A stretch of 64,000 nucleotides of DNA, taken from the NCBI GenBank assembly GCA_907163345.1, contig CAJQUN010000003.1, positions 5,305,821-5,369,820 on the forward strand, read 5' to 3'. A program made the translations under genes and the position numbers. A model generated the notes under the pieces. It saw nothing but the letters and a program-made list of their open reading frames with translations, ran no database searches and was not told the origin of the DNA. This stretch comes from Haberlea rhodopensis. Its lineage: Eukaryota > Streptophyta > Magnoliopsida > Lamiales > Gesneriaceae. Every line of letters begins with the position of its first letter. Position 1 is the first letter of the stretch. Below are positions 10,850 to 22,431 of the stretch, piece after piece.

Positions 10850-12350
10850 GTATTAGTAGTAGTGTTGTCATAGTAGAATCAATGGCCTTTCATGTATAAA
10901 AGAGCAACACATTGTCAATTGTGGGGATTCAACCAATTAATGAAGTAATAATTTCTCTCAATTCTTCTGTCAATTCTCGCCATCAATTAACCATCTCGAA
11001 TCCGCCATCTCTTTGATCCTAACATTGGTGCTTTTGTTCTTCGTTTTCATCCTCATTGTTCATTCAAATATGAGGATCAATTAAAAAAAAAAAATTGGTT
11101 GCATCACATATGTTTGTTGATCGTTAGTGCCAAATGTTTCTCAATTGATGATCGATCGCAACATGGGATTCACTTCACATATTAAGTGCACACACTCTCC
11201 TGATTTTAGCGCTCTACGGTCAACTTTTACACATTGTCGATGATAGAAATAGCAATGTGCAAATGCTTCATTCGTGAATTGCAGTAATTTCGACAATTGC
11301 GTCTCAATCGGTACTACTGAATCCGCACAGCATTTCTCGAACTAATCTTCATCTCACTCGATCTCTTGCTTGAATCGTGCACCAATTGATTTGTTGTTGA
11401 TTCTCGTTGAGTTCTCGATTCACGCTCGTTGCCTCGTGCTTGCAATCGTGAAGGAAATTCCTGTCAATTATGCACTCCGAAGCTGCAAGAGAATTCACAA
11501 AAGAGAAGGAATTTTTTTTTCCTGCCGCTCGAAAATTTTCTATGCTATTACAAATTATAACTGCCGATCTCATCAAACTTTTACATCTTCGATCGTAATT
11601 TTGCTGTGATTACTGAATTGCTTCGACATTGTTGCTGTAACTTAGGCTAAATCCATGCACTTGATTATCGTTGTTTGTTTCGGCTTCGATGTTAGCTTGT
11701 TGATTTGTGCTCCAGCCTACATGAAACCTCTGTTAAGCGCACATATTCAATTCAAAAAAGATTTGTCTCCAACTGCTGAGTTACTGATTTCAGCGCTGAT
11801 TGCTCATTATCGGTCGACGAAGGCTTGCAATTGTGCACCATTTTCATTCACTTGGTGTTGGAAATTATTTCGGACTGATTTTTATTTTTTTAGGAATTGA
11901 AGATTGCAAACGTAGCAGATTTCAGTGGCAGCCACTCCGCGAAGCATGTCATTTTTTTTTTTCAAATCTCGCATTGGTTCAAGCAAATAATGCAATTGTC
12001 AAAAAAGAGTTGAAATCGATGCGTCGATCATTGCTTGTGATTAAAGCAATGCTGAACGATTACTTTATGGTTACATACGGCATTTTTGGCCAAGAAATGC
12101 ACCTCATCACCGCTGCGGCAGCAGTCATGGAAACGGAAATAGCAAAAATCAATGATACAAAAGATGTTATAAAAGATAGAGAGAATTCGAGATTACTAGT
12201 ATCCTAAGAATTAGGGGTGGAAATTTTGGGGAAAAATGAGATTAAGAAACTATTATTTCTTTAATTGGTTGAATCCCTGCAAATAATAATATTGTCGCCC
12301 TTTTAGACATGAAAGATTATTGCTTCTACTATGACCACTACTACTAACTT
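10850..12350. mobile_element. Unclassified segment bounded by ~105-bp inverted repeats
   Basis: The left arm is about 10850-10955 and the right arm about 12240-12350. They are clearly related in inverted orientation. Shared blocks are TTAGTAGTAGTG, GTCATAGTAGAA, TTTCATGT, then a GGGATTCAACCAATTAA block in both. Just inside the left arm, ACATTGGTGCTTTTGTTC near 11021 resembles a retrotransposon primer-site junction. The interior has no recognisable transposase. An open frame at 11800-12207 (plus) encodes a Lys/Ala-rich segment (NNAIVKKELKSMRRSLLVIK) that I do not recognise. It may be a DNA transposon with long termini, or two short LTRs of one family inserted head to head. Confidence 0.5.
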
Positions 12351-12792
12351 GAACTACACTAACTGATAAGACTTATCATCCAACTTTTCCACCTCGTTAT
12401 TATCGTATTAGAGTAACATCTATCGTTGATCATGGAATATAAATATTTTGTTCTTTGTAACCGTAAATACTCTGTGGATAGTATCTTTGATTAAAATACT
12501 TTATATAAAATATTTCGTCGTACATCAAACTAATTGTTCTTTGCAACAGTTAATTAATTAATTAGTTAAAGATTCAATTAATTAATAGTACAACCATTGC
12601 GTGTGAGGGGGCAGAATATAATTAACAGCGCCATTCTGTTTGTTCTTAAAATCCGAGTGGCGAGGGCCGAGGGGTCACTCGACCGTCAAATCCTTCTCTT
12701 CTCCGCTTCTCTCTGTCGCTTAACTTTTCCTATTCTTTGTCTTCTTTTTATCATCCGTTTATTGTGTAGAAATTATCGGAGTTGCACGGGGA

Positions 12793-15021
12793 ATGGAGCA
12801 GTTCGGGGATGAACTGATCATAGAAAGCTTCAAAGTCCCATGGTTAATATGGATCCATATTCTTGTTACAGTTCTTCTCATTATTCTTCTCTTTTTTGGG
12901 TTAACTGTGTTCACGTCAGATGATTCTATGCTCCCGTCTTCCCCCACAGTTGCTTCACCGTCAACTTACTCCGCCGATGCCGTCCCGGCCTATCTCAATA
13001 AACCCAGTTCTTCCAATAGGAAATCCAAGGTTAGTTGGTTTTATTTATTTCCTTTTTACTCTTTTTAGTCAGGTTATGCATTAGCTTCTTTTTTTGGATT
13101 TTTTGATCATTTTTCTCTGGTCGAGAATTTTTATTGGGTAGTCTTGTTCATTTCCATGGTGAAACTTTGGTGAAGCACCGAAAAGGATTAATTTAGAAAT
13201 AACTATTCAAATAAAGCGCGTCTAAGAAGTTGGTCCATGAAATCTTTGATCTGGGTTTTTCAATTTTCCGTTTCCTTGATAAATCCTGGTAAAATTTATG
13301 CTTGTAATTTTTGCATGTTTGATAAGTTCTGGAAATCGATTGTATCCACTATCACGATTATCCTCTTCTTTTGTTTTGGCACTTTTATACGATGGAGTCG
13401 GGGAGCATTCGAGAATTGTGATGCCACAATCTGTATTCTTGATTTGTAATGAAGAAAAATATGTTACTTGATGATAGGTTTTCTTACTGATTATGCTCTC
13501 TTTAGCTGTGTAAAAGATTGTGTGCACGAGATCCTACAAAATTGTTATATTATCCCGAAAGAGAAAATGAGTGAGAGAGTGGGGGCTAAATGATTTTGGG
13601 TTTGCTTTACTCTCCTCGGTAGTCAACTGAGTGGAAGGTTCGTACGTATTGGTAATGTGGACTGTATGCACATTGTAGGCTTGATTAAGGTGTACGTCAC
13701 GCGGCAAATGAAAATCATTTAGAATGGGCTACATTGGTAGGTTTATCAAGGAGTGGCAACATTGTGATAGACATTGGCTCCACAAGCAATTGCAGAGGGA
13801 CTGATAAGCTTGAGGGTTATCCTAGTTCCTACCTACAACTCTAGGTTTTTGTGTCTGAGCTCTCCACTTGGATATGTGGCCTAACATGGAGTCACAATCA
13901 TGAATTAAATTAGTTATGCCTATTGTTTATTCTTCATGTAATTTTTTCTAAGAAAAACTCAAGAAACTTATTTGAAGCTACTTCCACTGAGCAAAAAATT
14001 TTGGCTGGTTATTAATGTATACCAGGGATCTAATTTCTCAAGAATAATAATTTTCAGAATTTTTGGAAACTTGTTAAGTTATGATAAATAAATTGTTTCT
14101 TCTCTTCTTTATATTTGGTGATATTTATGCATAAGAAGGATGTCTCCTATGAAATTTTTAATTAAGCAGAAAGAGTGAAAATTTATTGAATTTAATTTGC
14201 TTTACTTCGTGGTTTCTCAGAGAAAACTGATAAAGTCCGAATTAGAAGAAAGATAATGCTATGAAGTTGAAGAAGATTCAATTTTTTGTGAATATAAGAC
14301 ACAGCTGGGCACTAGTCATGATGCTTAAAATGCCATGGTTTTGCTAAAAGTAATGTTCTAGCTGCATAAGTGGCTCAGAAGACAACTTTGACCCACTATT
14401 TGAGAATTTGATCAAACTACTGATCTAGGGTGTTAGTTTTCTGATTGAGCTGAATTACATTCATACTGCTATATTCAAGCTCCATTTTATTAGAGCAGAC
14501 TCGGGATGAGCACGGAAACTAGTGATTCCCAGCTTTAGCTAGATTTCAAATTTGAGCTCAGTTTGCTATCTTAGAGCTTGAGCTCATTTTATTTTTAATG
14601 ATTTTTATGATATCATTGTACATGTTAAGTTTACAAACGGCTCATGAGGCAAAGAACAAAAAAATTATGGAACAAATTTAGTTTCAGTTTGATAACTTTG
14701 CTCGTCAAGAAAACTCATTTGCATTCTGTCTATATAAATGAGTAGATGCTAGTCAGTGTAGAGCTTTATATTAATTTGATGGGATATACCATGCTAAAGA
14801 TGTTATCCTGGTAGGTGGAAGACGTGAGGGATAGGATGGATGCCGGAGCAAGTGGAAGGACTAGTCGAGATGAAGATCAAAGTGTAGAAGAATCTTCATT
14901 AAAAGATTCTCCAAACCATCCTTGCAAGTATCTTGGGCTAGCGAAGCAAGCACTTTTAAAGTGTTTTGGCTTTGATTCCAGTTCCGACTCCCCAAGCCGT
15001 CAGCATGAAAAACAGGAATAA
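12793..15021 (+). CDS. Small single-pass membrane protein, conserved plant unknown (two exons)
   Basis: Exon 1 is 12793-13029 and ends AAG before GTTAGT. Exon 2 is 14815-15021 and follows TAG. The junction is phase 0 and the product 147 aa. Residues 1-17 are a short N-terminal segment ending KVPW. Residues 18-40 (LIWIHILVTVLLIILLFFG onward) form one strong transmembrane helix. The rest is Ser/Pro/acid-rich and probably cytosolic, with a conserved-looking KYLGLAKQALLKCFGFD motif near the C terminus. There is no cleavable signal peptide. The stop codon is followed almost at once by GTGAGT at 15023, and TTTTGTTCTGCAG ends at 15254, so the 3' UTR probably holds an intron. The 1.8 kb coding intron has no repeats that I recognise. 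I know of similar unnamed plant proteins but no function. The gene model itself is well supported. Confidence 0.75.
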
Positions 15022-15254
15022 TGTGAGTTCACGTTTAGTTTCCCTGTCTTTCAAAAACACCCAAAAGACAGAGGAGAGAACTATAAATTATCGTAAAATG
15101 CTTCGCATTTGTTTCAATTCACAGAGCATCCCATTGTAGATGCTAGGAACCAAAAAGAATTCCAAGGATCTTAGTTTTAATACATTTTACTACATTAAAT
15201 ATACTTCATTTCTTTAGTTTGATAAGGATCGGTGTCAACTTTTTGTTCTGCAGG

Positions 15255-16137
15255 CACAATGTTTTGAAGCCTTTTGAGACGATGATGATGGGTGATATTG
15301 AAATGGAGTTATTTAATTGAGGACGGCTTGCTAATGGCTGACTTAGTTGTCAGGCATTTGTGAATATTGAAATTTTAGGTTGTGTCTTAACACAAGTTAG
15401 GAGATGTTACATGTAACATAGTTTACCAACTCTGACAACCTCCTATCGATTCACTTGTGGTATTTTAGCTTATTTCCCTGATTTCCTATTTTCTGATTTC
15501 TTTGTTAAGTCGAAAGCATTTTATCCAAAAACACAAATTAAAGAGGCTGGCTTGATTATTAGTTTGCCATATGCGCGGTGATGTGTATAGCGTATGCATC
15601 ATAGCATGTATCTGATCTTAAGAGAAGTATACTTTATGAAATTAAAAATTCATACTATGCATATTTCACATCTAAGTATTATTGGAATATTGAATTGTAT
15701 TTTGTATGCTTATATGGCTGTTTTCAGAACCCTGTGCTCGTGAGTAAACATAGGAGAACATTGAGCCACTGTGGGTTTTATCGCTTATTACTGTGAAATA
15801 GAACCGGAGCCTAACCCTACATCCACTTTTAAGACTTGATTTTTATTAATAGATTTTAATACCCAAATAAACATTTTGTAAAATTTAATTTTATAATTTT
15901 CTTGCTGCATAGATCAAATATTTTATGTAGCTATGATTGCTCTCACATCTTATTATTTAAAGTTTCACATGTTCTAGAAAAAGCGATACAATTATTCAAC
16001 TTTAATTAGTCTTATTATTCCAGCTATAGCTTATTAAAACCCAACAATAAAGCCCATACTTTATTGCTCTTGCACTCTGGCAAATTAAACAATGGGCACA
16101 TATTCATGACTAGGTGGACTATTCTTTGGGCACGATT
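15255..16137. other. 3' UTR and intergenic DNA
   Basis: The presumed last untranslated exon of the preceding gene starts at 15255. The rest is AT-rich with no ORF or repeat I can support. The final 8 bp (16130-16137) are the target duplicate of the MITE that follows. Confidence 0.5.
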
Positions 16138-16716
16138 TAGGGATGGTAATGGGACTGGTCTAGACTCGGATTCGCAATGAACCTGCCCCGTCGGGGCGGG
16201 TCTGGACCCGCCCCGACCAGGTTTGGAAGCGGGGCGGGGTGGGTCATGGATTGGCAGAAACAGCCCCGGACCCGCCCCGCTATACATTTTTAATTTTTTT
16301 TTAAAAAAATATGATATTGATTATACATTTTACTTCTTTGATTGAACAATAAAATGTCATTATTTAATTTTATATCAAAATTCATGTGTACATGTTAAAG
16401 AAGTTGGATATTTTGAAAGAAATAAGAGCAAATTAATAAATATTTAGTAGCTTAAAGATAGTTTTACAATGCTTATTATAAATATTTATTAGAGAAAACA
16501 TGAAATTTAATCACAAAACTCAACTTTTGTGTTTCAAAATTGATTTTTACCTGAATTTTTTTTTAAAAAAAACTGGAACATGGGCGGGGCGGGTAAACCC
16601 ACCTGGTCCGCGGGTCTAAGCGGGACGGGGACGGGGCCGGGCCGGGTTTTATGTGTAGCGGGGCGGATCCTAAGATTGGCCAAACCCGTCCCATACCCAC
16701 CCCGTTGCCGTTCCTA
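16138..16716. mobile_element. hAT-type MITE (579 bp) with 8-bp target duplication
   Basis: The termini are inverted: TAGGGATGGTAATGGGACTGG on the left and, reverse-complemented, TAGGAACGGCAACGGGGTGGG on the right. Subterminal regions are GC-rich with CGGGGCGGG runs, and the core is AT-rich. The 8-bp duplicates GCACGATT at 16130-16137 and 16717-16724 are identical, as expected for hAT transposition. It encodes no transposase. The ORFs that run through it are chance products of the GC-rich ends. Confidence 0.9.
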
Positions 16717-17253
16717 GCACGATTCCTTGTGTTTCTTCTTGAATAAACATTTGCAACGGCATCTGAATCTCCTGCATGCGCTTGGTTTTTGGGTTCTTGC
16801 TTGAGGGCCACTACGTTTGGTTCTTCTGCTTCTTGAGCAAGGGTCATCCGGTGATGAGTCCCCGGAATAGGGGCTGGAGCGGTGGTTGCACACATTGCTA
16901 TGCTGCCCCAATGTCTTTGTTTGCACACATCTTCGCAAACTGTTATATTAACAGTGCATCCTGTGAATGTGTTGCACATTTGAGGAGATTCGCGAAACGA
17001 TTCACCTGTGACAATAATACATTAGCATAAAAGCCAATCAAACACAATACATCAAATACAAAGGAAGGATAATACCAATTGTCACCATTGAGATAAGATA
17101 TATTTTATGGGCTAAATGATTATTTCTATTCGTTTTCTAATTTTCAAATTTAAAAGAATTCTTAAGAACAAAAGAGTGAAGTTGGAGGCATGCACCTATC
17201 ACAAACATGAGAAAGAACACGAGGATGGAAAAGGCAATCGTTATCTTAGCCAT
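16717..17253 (-). CDS. Possible secreted cysteine-rich (defensin-like) peptide gene, 3' end hit by a MITE
   Basis: Exon 1 (17196-17253) encodes MAKITIAFSILVFFLMFVI, a textbook signal peptide, and ends before a GT donor at phase 1. The second exon begins at 17005 after CACAG and restores the frame, giving GESFRESPQMCNTFTGC then VNITVCEDVCKQRHWG. This exon-1 signal, phase-1 intron and Cys-rich exon-2 layout is typical of plant defensin-like and related peptides. After the fifth Cys the frame becomes Cys-poor, while the overlapping frame holds a CRRFRCRCKC run, so a small frameshift may separate the two halves of the Cys motif. Both frames enter the hAT MITE at 16716. It is either a pseudogene or a divergent peptide with a new tail. 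The family call is inference. It could also be a small non-defensin secreted peptide. Confidence 0.5.
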
Positions 17254-17358
17254 CTTCAAGAGTTTAATGTGAGTACTCTGAGTGTTTCTGATGACCTATT
17301 TATCGCAACGGTGCCTATTTATAAGTGCTAGCACCCTAAATTTGAAAATAAATAAAAG

Positions 17359-17848
17359 AGAAAATTACATCCTATAGTTTGGTCCAAATTTCACTTTGTA
17401 ACTATTATTTTAAAAAATTACAATTTATATCCTAAACTTTCATTAATTGTAATACTTTGCATCCTCTTGGCTCGATTTTGTGCGCAAATTTATCACCACA
17501 TTTCATCACTGTCTTACATCGGCAAACTTAAAGCTATTAGACCAACTGTTGCAAATATTTTAAAAACTAAAAAAAAATATACTTTTAGATATCAAAATTC
17601 TCTAGTCGTTTGATTAAGAAAATGAAATTTGGTTTTTTTTTTTCTCTAAAATTTGCAATATCAGTTTAAGAGGCTCTGAATTTGAGAATGTACGACGATG
17701 ATGGAATGCGGTGGTAAATCTTCGATGGAAACACAAAATTCAGTCAAATGTACAAAGTGTTACAATTAATGAAAGTTTAGGAAATAAAATGTAATTTTTT
17801 AAAAGTGAAATTTGGAACAAACTATAAATTGTTAAATATAATTTCCCT
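17359..17848. mobile_element. Mutator-like MITE with ~155-bp terminal inverted repeats
   Basis: The two ends are long, clear inverted repeats. The left end has CCAAATTTCACTTT, TTTAAAAAATTACA and CCTAAACTTTCATTAATTG. The reverse complement of the right end has the same three blocks in the same order. Flanking copies of AAATAAATAAAAG at 17346-17358 and 17849-17861 contain the 9-11 bp target duplicate expected of Mutator-like elements, although the sequence is low-complexity. There is no coding capacity. Confidence 0.8.
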
Positions 17849-18321
17849 AAATAAATAAAAGTCGTCAATTTAGAAAACACAAAAGCTATGTGAAGTAAAT
17901 CAACAAAAAAATGAAATTACACTGTCACATAGTAATATTTATATCTTTCTAATATTTAGTGTAGAAATCATATAAGATGTGTAAAGTTAAAGTTATGTTT
18001 AATCGAACTAATAATCACATGAATTGCTTTGGTGATTCATTTCGAATATAAGGATAAATCAATTATTAACTTTTAAACATATCGTTTATTTTAGTGGAAT
18101 TGAGACGACCAATTGAAACGACTTGTATCCAATTTTTTAATAAATTAAAATTCGTTTGTGTTGTTAATTTGTACATCGATTACTAATAAAAAGTTCCCTA
18201 AATCCTCCAATATCTTTACATTTTCTATTTAAATTCAAAAAATAATTGATCGAACATTATTTTTTATTGCTGAGAAATAAAAATTAATTGTTGTCATAAT
18301 ATCCAAAAGATGTTCTTATCT

Positions 18322-19078
18322 TAAATTTGTAATTTTCTATGTGTAAAAGACATCTTAAAGTGGTTGGAGACGCCATATGGAACCGAACGAGGGAGGACTA
18401 TTGAAAGAGAGAGCTGGTGCTAAGTTAATCTATACAATTAATGGATAATCTACACTAATCTACATAATTAATACATATCTAAACCAATCTTTACAATCTG
18501 TGGATATACACAACTATTTTTGGATATTTGTACTAATTAGTCTATACAATTAATAGATTTATAATTAATATATCCATTAAATTTGTACTTTTCTATGTGT
18601 AAAAGACATTTTAAAGTGGTTGGAGACGACATATGGAACCGAACGAGGGAGGACTATTGAAAGAGAGAGCTGGTGCTAAGTTAATCTATACAATTAATGG
18701 ATAATCTACACTAATCTACACAATTAATACATATCTAAACCAATCTTTACAATCTGTGGATATACACAACTATTTTTGGATATTTGTACTAATTAGTCTA
18801 TACAATTAATAGATTCATAATTAATATATCCATTAAATTTGTACTTTTCTATGTGTAAAAGACATCTTAAAGTGGTTGAAGACGCCATATTGAACCGAAC
18901 GAGGGAGGACTATTGAAAGAGAGAGCTGGTGCTAAGTTAATCTATACAATTAATGGATATATCTACACTAATCTACATAATTAATACATATCTAAACCAA
19001 TCTTTACAATCTGTGGATTTACACAACTATTTTTTGATATTTGTACTAATTAATCTATATAATTAATGGATATGTAAA
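18322..19078. repeat. Tandem repeat, three copies of a 256-bp unit
   Basis: Units start at TAAATTTGTA at 18322, 18578 and 18834, an exact 256-bp period. The third copy is slightly short and more diverged at its end. Each unit holds a GGAACCGAACGAGGGAGGA-like block (GAACCGAACGAGGGAGG), then an AT-rich stretch with several TCTATACAATTAAT motifs. It has no ORF. From 17862 to 18321 I see only AT-rich spacer. Confidence 0.93.
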
Positions 19079-19807
19079 AGTATGTATTGAAAAACGTACA
19101 TTCAACAATGTTATTTTCTAAGACATTTCTTTTTCCTTTTCTTTTTCTGAGAATTGTTGAGAAATATTTTTTTCTGAGAATTGTTGAAGTGTATGAGATT
19201 AATTCGCGTTCGACCTTTTGGAAAATTCAATTACAACTCATCCTGAAGTATATTTCATATATATATATATATATAAATTTACATTATAATTGTTGGGAAG
19301 CAATAATTGTTCGTACTAAAAGAATTATTGGATTGTTGGTTTAAAAGATTTGAGTTGTATCATTATCAAATATTATAGTTGGCAAAACGGCATTAGCTCG
19401 ATCCTAAAATTGTTATAAGAGTCTCGATCCTATTGGTACAAAGGAGAGCATTTGATCCTGCAATGATGTATCTTTGCATATTCCAAGCGTGTACTTGACT
19501 AGTGCTCTGCTTTAAGGGGGAAAAAATAGCAAAATCATGCTATAAATCTCTATTTTTCTGGTTTTGGTCATTTAGTGAATTGATTTTTTTTTGTATCTTA
19601 GTACAATAATACGGTTTTTCGCACTTTTTCTTTTGTGGACATGACATAAGAGAATATTGACATATATCATACTGAAAAAAGACTAAGCATAAAAATAATT
19701 TATATAACACTAATACAAAATTTGACTATTAAAAGATCAAAAACCCGAAATAGGGCAAGAAACAATTTTAATAATTTTACCCGCTCCATAATATATGGGT
19801 TGTATTT
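19079..19807. other. AT-rich intergenic DNA
   Basis: There is a short TA microsatellite at about 19257-19275. The plus-strand open frame at 19087-19344 is a low-complexity product of it. I see no gene. Confidence 0.5.
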
Positions 19808-20205
19808 GAAAGTGTTTTGAGTCCACCTTGAATATTTGGTGGTGATTTGAGAAGCAAACTGAGAAGTCGATGATCAGTTAGTTGTCATTCTGTGAATGAA
19901 TGATTCACGGAAGAAGATGATGAATCAGACGTTGCGGGCGCAGGAGCAAAGGTGGATCCATCAACAAAATGAAGGGGATTTTGGCATGTGAGAAGGAGAA
20001 TAATCTGAATCTTCCATAGAAGGTAATTTGAAGAGGTGAGTTTAATAGTAAGCATATATGAATCATAGTAGAAAAGGAAAGGGAGGTATTGATCGAAGGG
20101 GAAGTGGACGAAGCCATGAGAGAGTTGACGTGAGTCTCCTGGCTTTCTGATACCATGAAAGTGTTTTGACTCAACTTTGAATATTTGGCGGTGATTTGAT
20201 ATCAT
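19808..20205 (-). pseudogene. Copia Gag fragment flanked by short direct repeats
   Basis: The minus strand at 19885-20100 encodes a copia Gag N-terminus, recognisable by TIKLTSSNYLLWKIQ and FVDGSTFAPAP. Upstream on that strand is CATGGTATCAGA, a Met primer-site remnant (20149-20160). A stretch of about 46 bp, GAAAGTGTTTTGA through GGTGATTTGA, occurs at both 19808-19855 and 20157-20200 with few changes. This looks like a heavily deleted copia element, with LTR-edge fragments bracketing only the first part of gag. Confidence 0.65.
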
Positions 20206-20715
20206 TAAATAAAGAGTTTGATAAGGTACATCAAATAATCTGATCTAATCTAAATCTACAGACTAATCTCAATAATAAGATACGAAAAGATAAGCTAATC
20301 TAAATCAGGTGTTAGTAGAATCGAAAATTATCTTAACAGTATTTTACCACTTTTAACATATTAAAACGTGTAGTCCAACCATGCATGCAATAGACTTAGC
20401 TTGAAGCATTTATATTTGTGTGAATTTATATACATACGTTATTTCACATCAAGAATTAACTTCATTTAACCCATTTGATCCTCAGAGGCAAGGAAAACTA
20501 AAAGAATATCAGAAAGAAATTCATTAATAATCCATGTTTTACCTATAACCAAAACTTTCAGTGCAGAACAGAAATAATTTAGCACTTTAATTTGAACATT
20601 TTCAGAATTCTCAGTATATTGGGAGGCGACCAAACCCTTCAAAAAATCTTTCTTCAAATTAATTCATTCGTGTTATATCCATAACAAGCTCTTAAATCCC
20701 CGATGGGTTATTTCT

Positions 20716-20865
20716 TGCTAGCATATGAGCACTACTACAATACTAGATCTAAGGGTCAGGAATTGGTTTGGGTATGTGGGATCCACACGAATATGTGGAT
20801 CACATGTACCCAAATCAATTCTTGATCATTAGATCTATTATTGGGGTAGTGTTCATATGCTAGCA
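20716..20865. repeat. 150-bp foldback (hairpin) element
   Basis: The left arm starts TGCTAGCATATGAGCACTAC, and the reverse complement of the right arm starts TGCTAGCATATGAACACTAC. Complementarity continues through AGATCTAA and AATTGGTTTGGGTA/AATTGATTTGGGTA for about 70 bp, with almost no loop. It is probably a foldback MITE. Transcripts would form a long hairpin. Confidence 0.75.
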
Positions 20866-21412
20866 TCTCATTTCCCAATCTCCGATACTTCTCTTGGTAA
20901 AAGAGGTGCAATAACTTGCAAAAGATTTTCATAATCACTTCTCCTACTAACCGTCACATTCAACAAATTAGGGTTTTTTGGCCAATTAGCAAGAACTCGG
21001 GAAGTGAATCAGAAATGAACACTTTTCACGGGGTTAGCCGACTCCTCGGGTTCTGTTTTCCCGAATAACTCAAGTTGCGTTAGGATGATGGTGCCCACAT
21101 ATTTTTAAAGTTCATCAACCTTTGGATAAGAATATTCATATTCAATATAAAACATTGTCCTGTGGTAGCAATAATCCAAGCATTGCCCACGGGGTAGCAA
21201 CAATCCAAGCCCATGAAACTCAATGGGAGTCTATGTCATGACTCATGAACCAGACGATGGATCACTTGGTTCCTTATTATTAAGTTCCATTCGTTTATCT
21301 AATTAATGGAAAATTGGTGAGTCGGGAAATTTATTATTAATAAGTAAATATATATTATCTAGAGATTAAATGTTATATAATAATTAAAAATCAGTTTATT
21401 CGATTACATTTA

Positions 21413-21671
21413 TTAAGAATTTATGGGTTCCTAATCATTACCAATGGGTTATAATAGGAGTATCTCAGTGTCTTTTATAAGGAGCAGATATAACTTTCAA
21501 ACTTCCAATGTGGGACAACAACTCTCATCATGTATACTCACGTATGACATTATATAAGTCAAACACGTGGATTGATAACGTGTGGAATAGTCAATCACAT
21601 GGACATCCTAATCTGATACCATGTTAAGAATTCATGGGTACCTACTTATAAACAATTTGTTATGATAGGAG
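21413..21671. repeat. Degenerate LTR-like repeat, tandemly duplicated, left part
   Basis: TAAGAATTTATGGGTTCC at 21413 and TTAAGAATTCATGGGTACC at 21624 start two direct copies. The second is split by the hAT MITE and resumes at 22432 (TATCCCAGAATCTTTTATAAG) to about 22505. The family matches 9776-10030. It ends with CTGATACCATGTT, the reverse of a Met primer site. Confidence 0.6.
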
Positions 21672-22423
21672 CAGTGTTTGAAAACCGGTCCGAACCGGCA
21701 TGTTCAACCGGTTTAACCTGTAACCAGTGTTTGATCCGGTCCGGTTGACCTTTCAAAACCACCCTGATAAAAAATCAGTGGGAACCGGATTAAACATGAA
21801 AAAACCGGTTCAACCAGTGAACCGGTTGACTGGTTGAACCAGTATGTTCCTTCATTTTTCTTTCCTTTTTAAAATTTTAATTATTTTTTATTTTTTTAAA
21901 ATTATAAATCAAATTTGTAGAACAAAATATATTATATATAATTTATTGTTATTGAATGATTACAAAATAATATTTTATACGTGTTTTTGTCAAAAAATTC
22001 ATATAATTCAATAAATGTGTCTTGTATATCATATATAAACATGCTTAGTTTCTCGTAAATTATAATATATGTGAATAATTTCATAATATTTTAAATATTT
22101 TATTATAATTTTGGGATATTGATCTTTTTTGGCATTATTTGTTGTTTTTTAGATTATTATTATTATTTTATGTTAGACATTTCATTTTATCTGATTTTTT
22201 AAGTTTGACATGTTATGTTGGGGTAAAGATATTTTTTTATTGTGAACAATTTGAAACTATAGTAAAAAATATATGGTATATATATTTACAAAACTTAAAA
22301 TAGATATTACATAATGTTGACGTCATAATTGGTTTAATCAATCGTTCAAACCGGTTGAACCGATCGAACCTGTAAACCAGTAAGGGCACCGGTTTCATGT
22401 CCGGTCCGGTTTTGAAAACACTG
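21672..22423. mobile_element. hAT-type MITE (752 bp) with perfect 8-bp target duplication
   Basis: The left terminus is CAGTGTTTGAAAACCGGTCC. The right terminus, reverse-complemented, is CAGTGTTTTCAAAACCGGAC. GATAGGAG is duplicated exactly at 21664-21671 and 22424-22431. Subterminal zones are rich in AACCGGTT motifs, typical of hAT transposase-binding repeats, around an AT-rich core without coding capacity. Confidence 0.92.
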
Positions 22424-22431
22424 GATAGGAG

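Noticed and set aside
16024..16287. Minus-strand frame spanning the left edge of the hAT MITE
   Set aside because: Half of it is MITE terminus. It has no start or domain of its own, although its left part may be the pre-insertion tail of the peptide gene.
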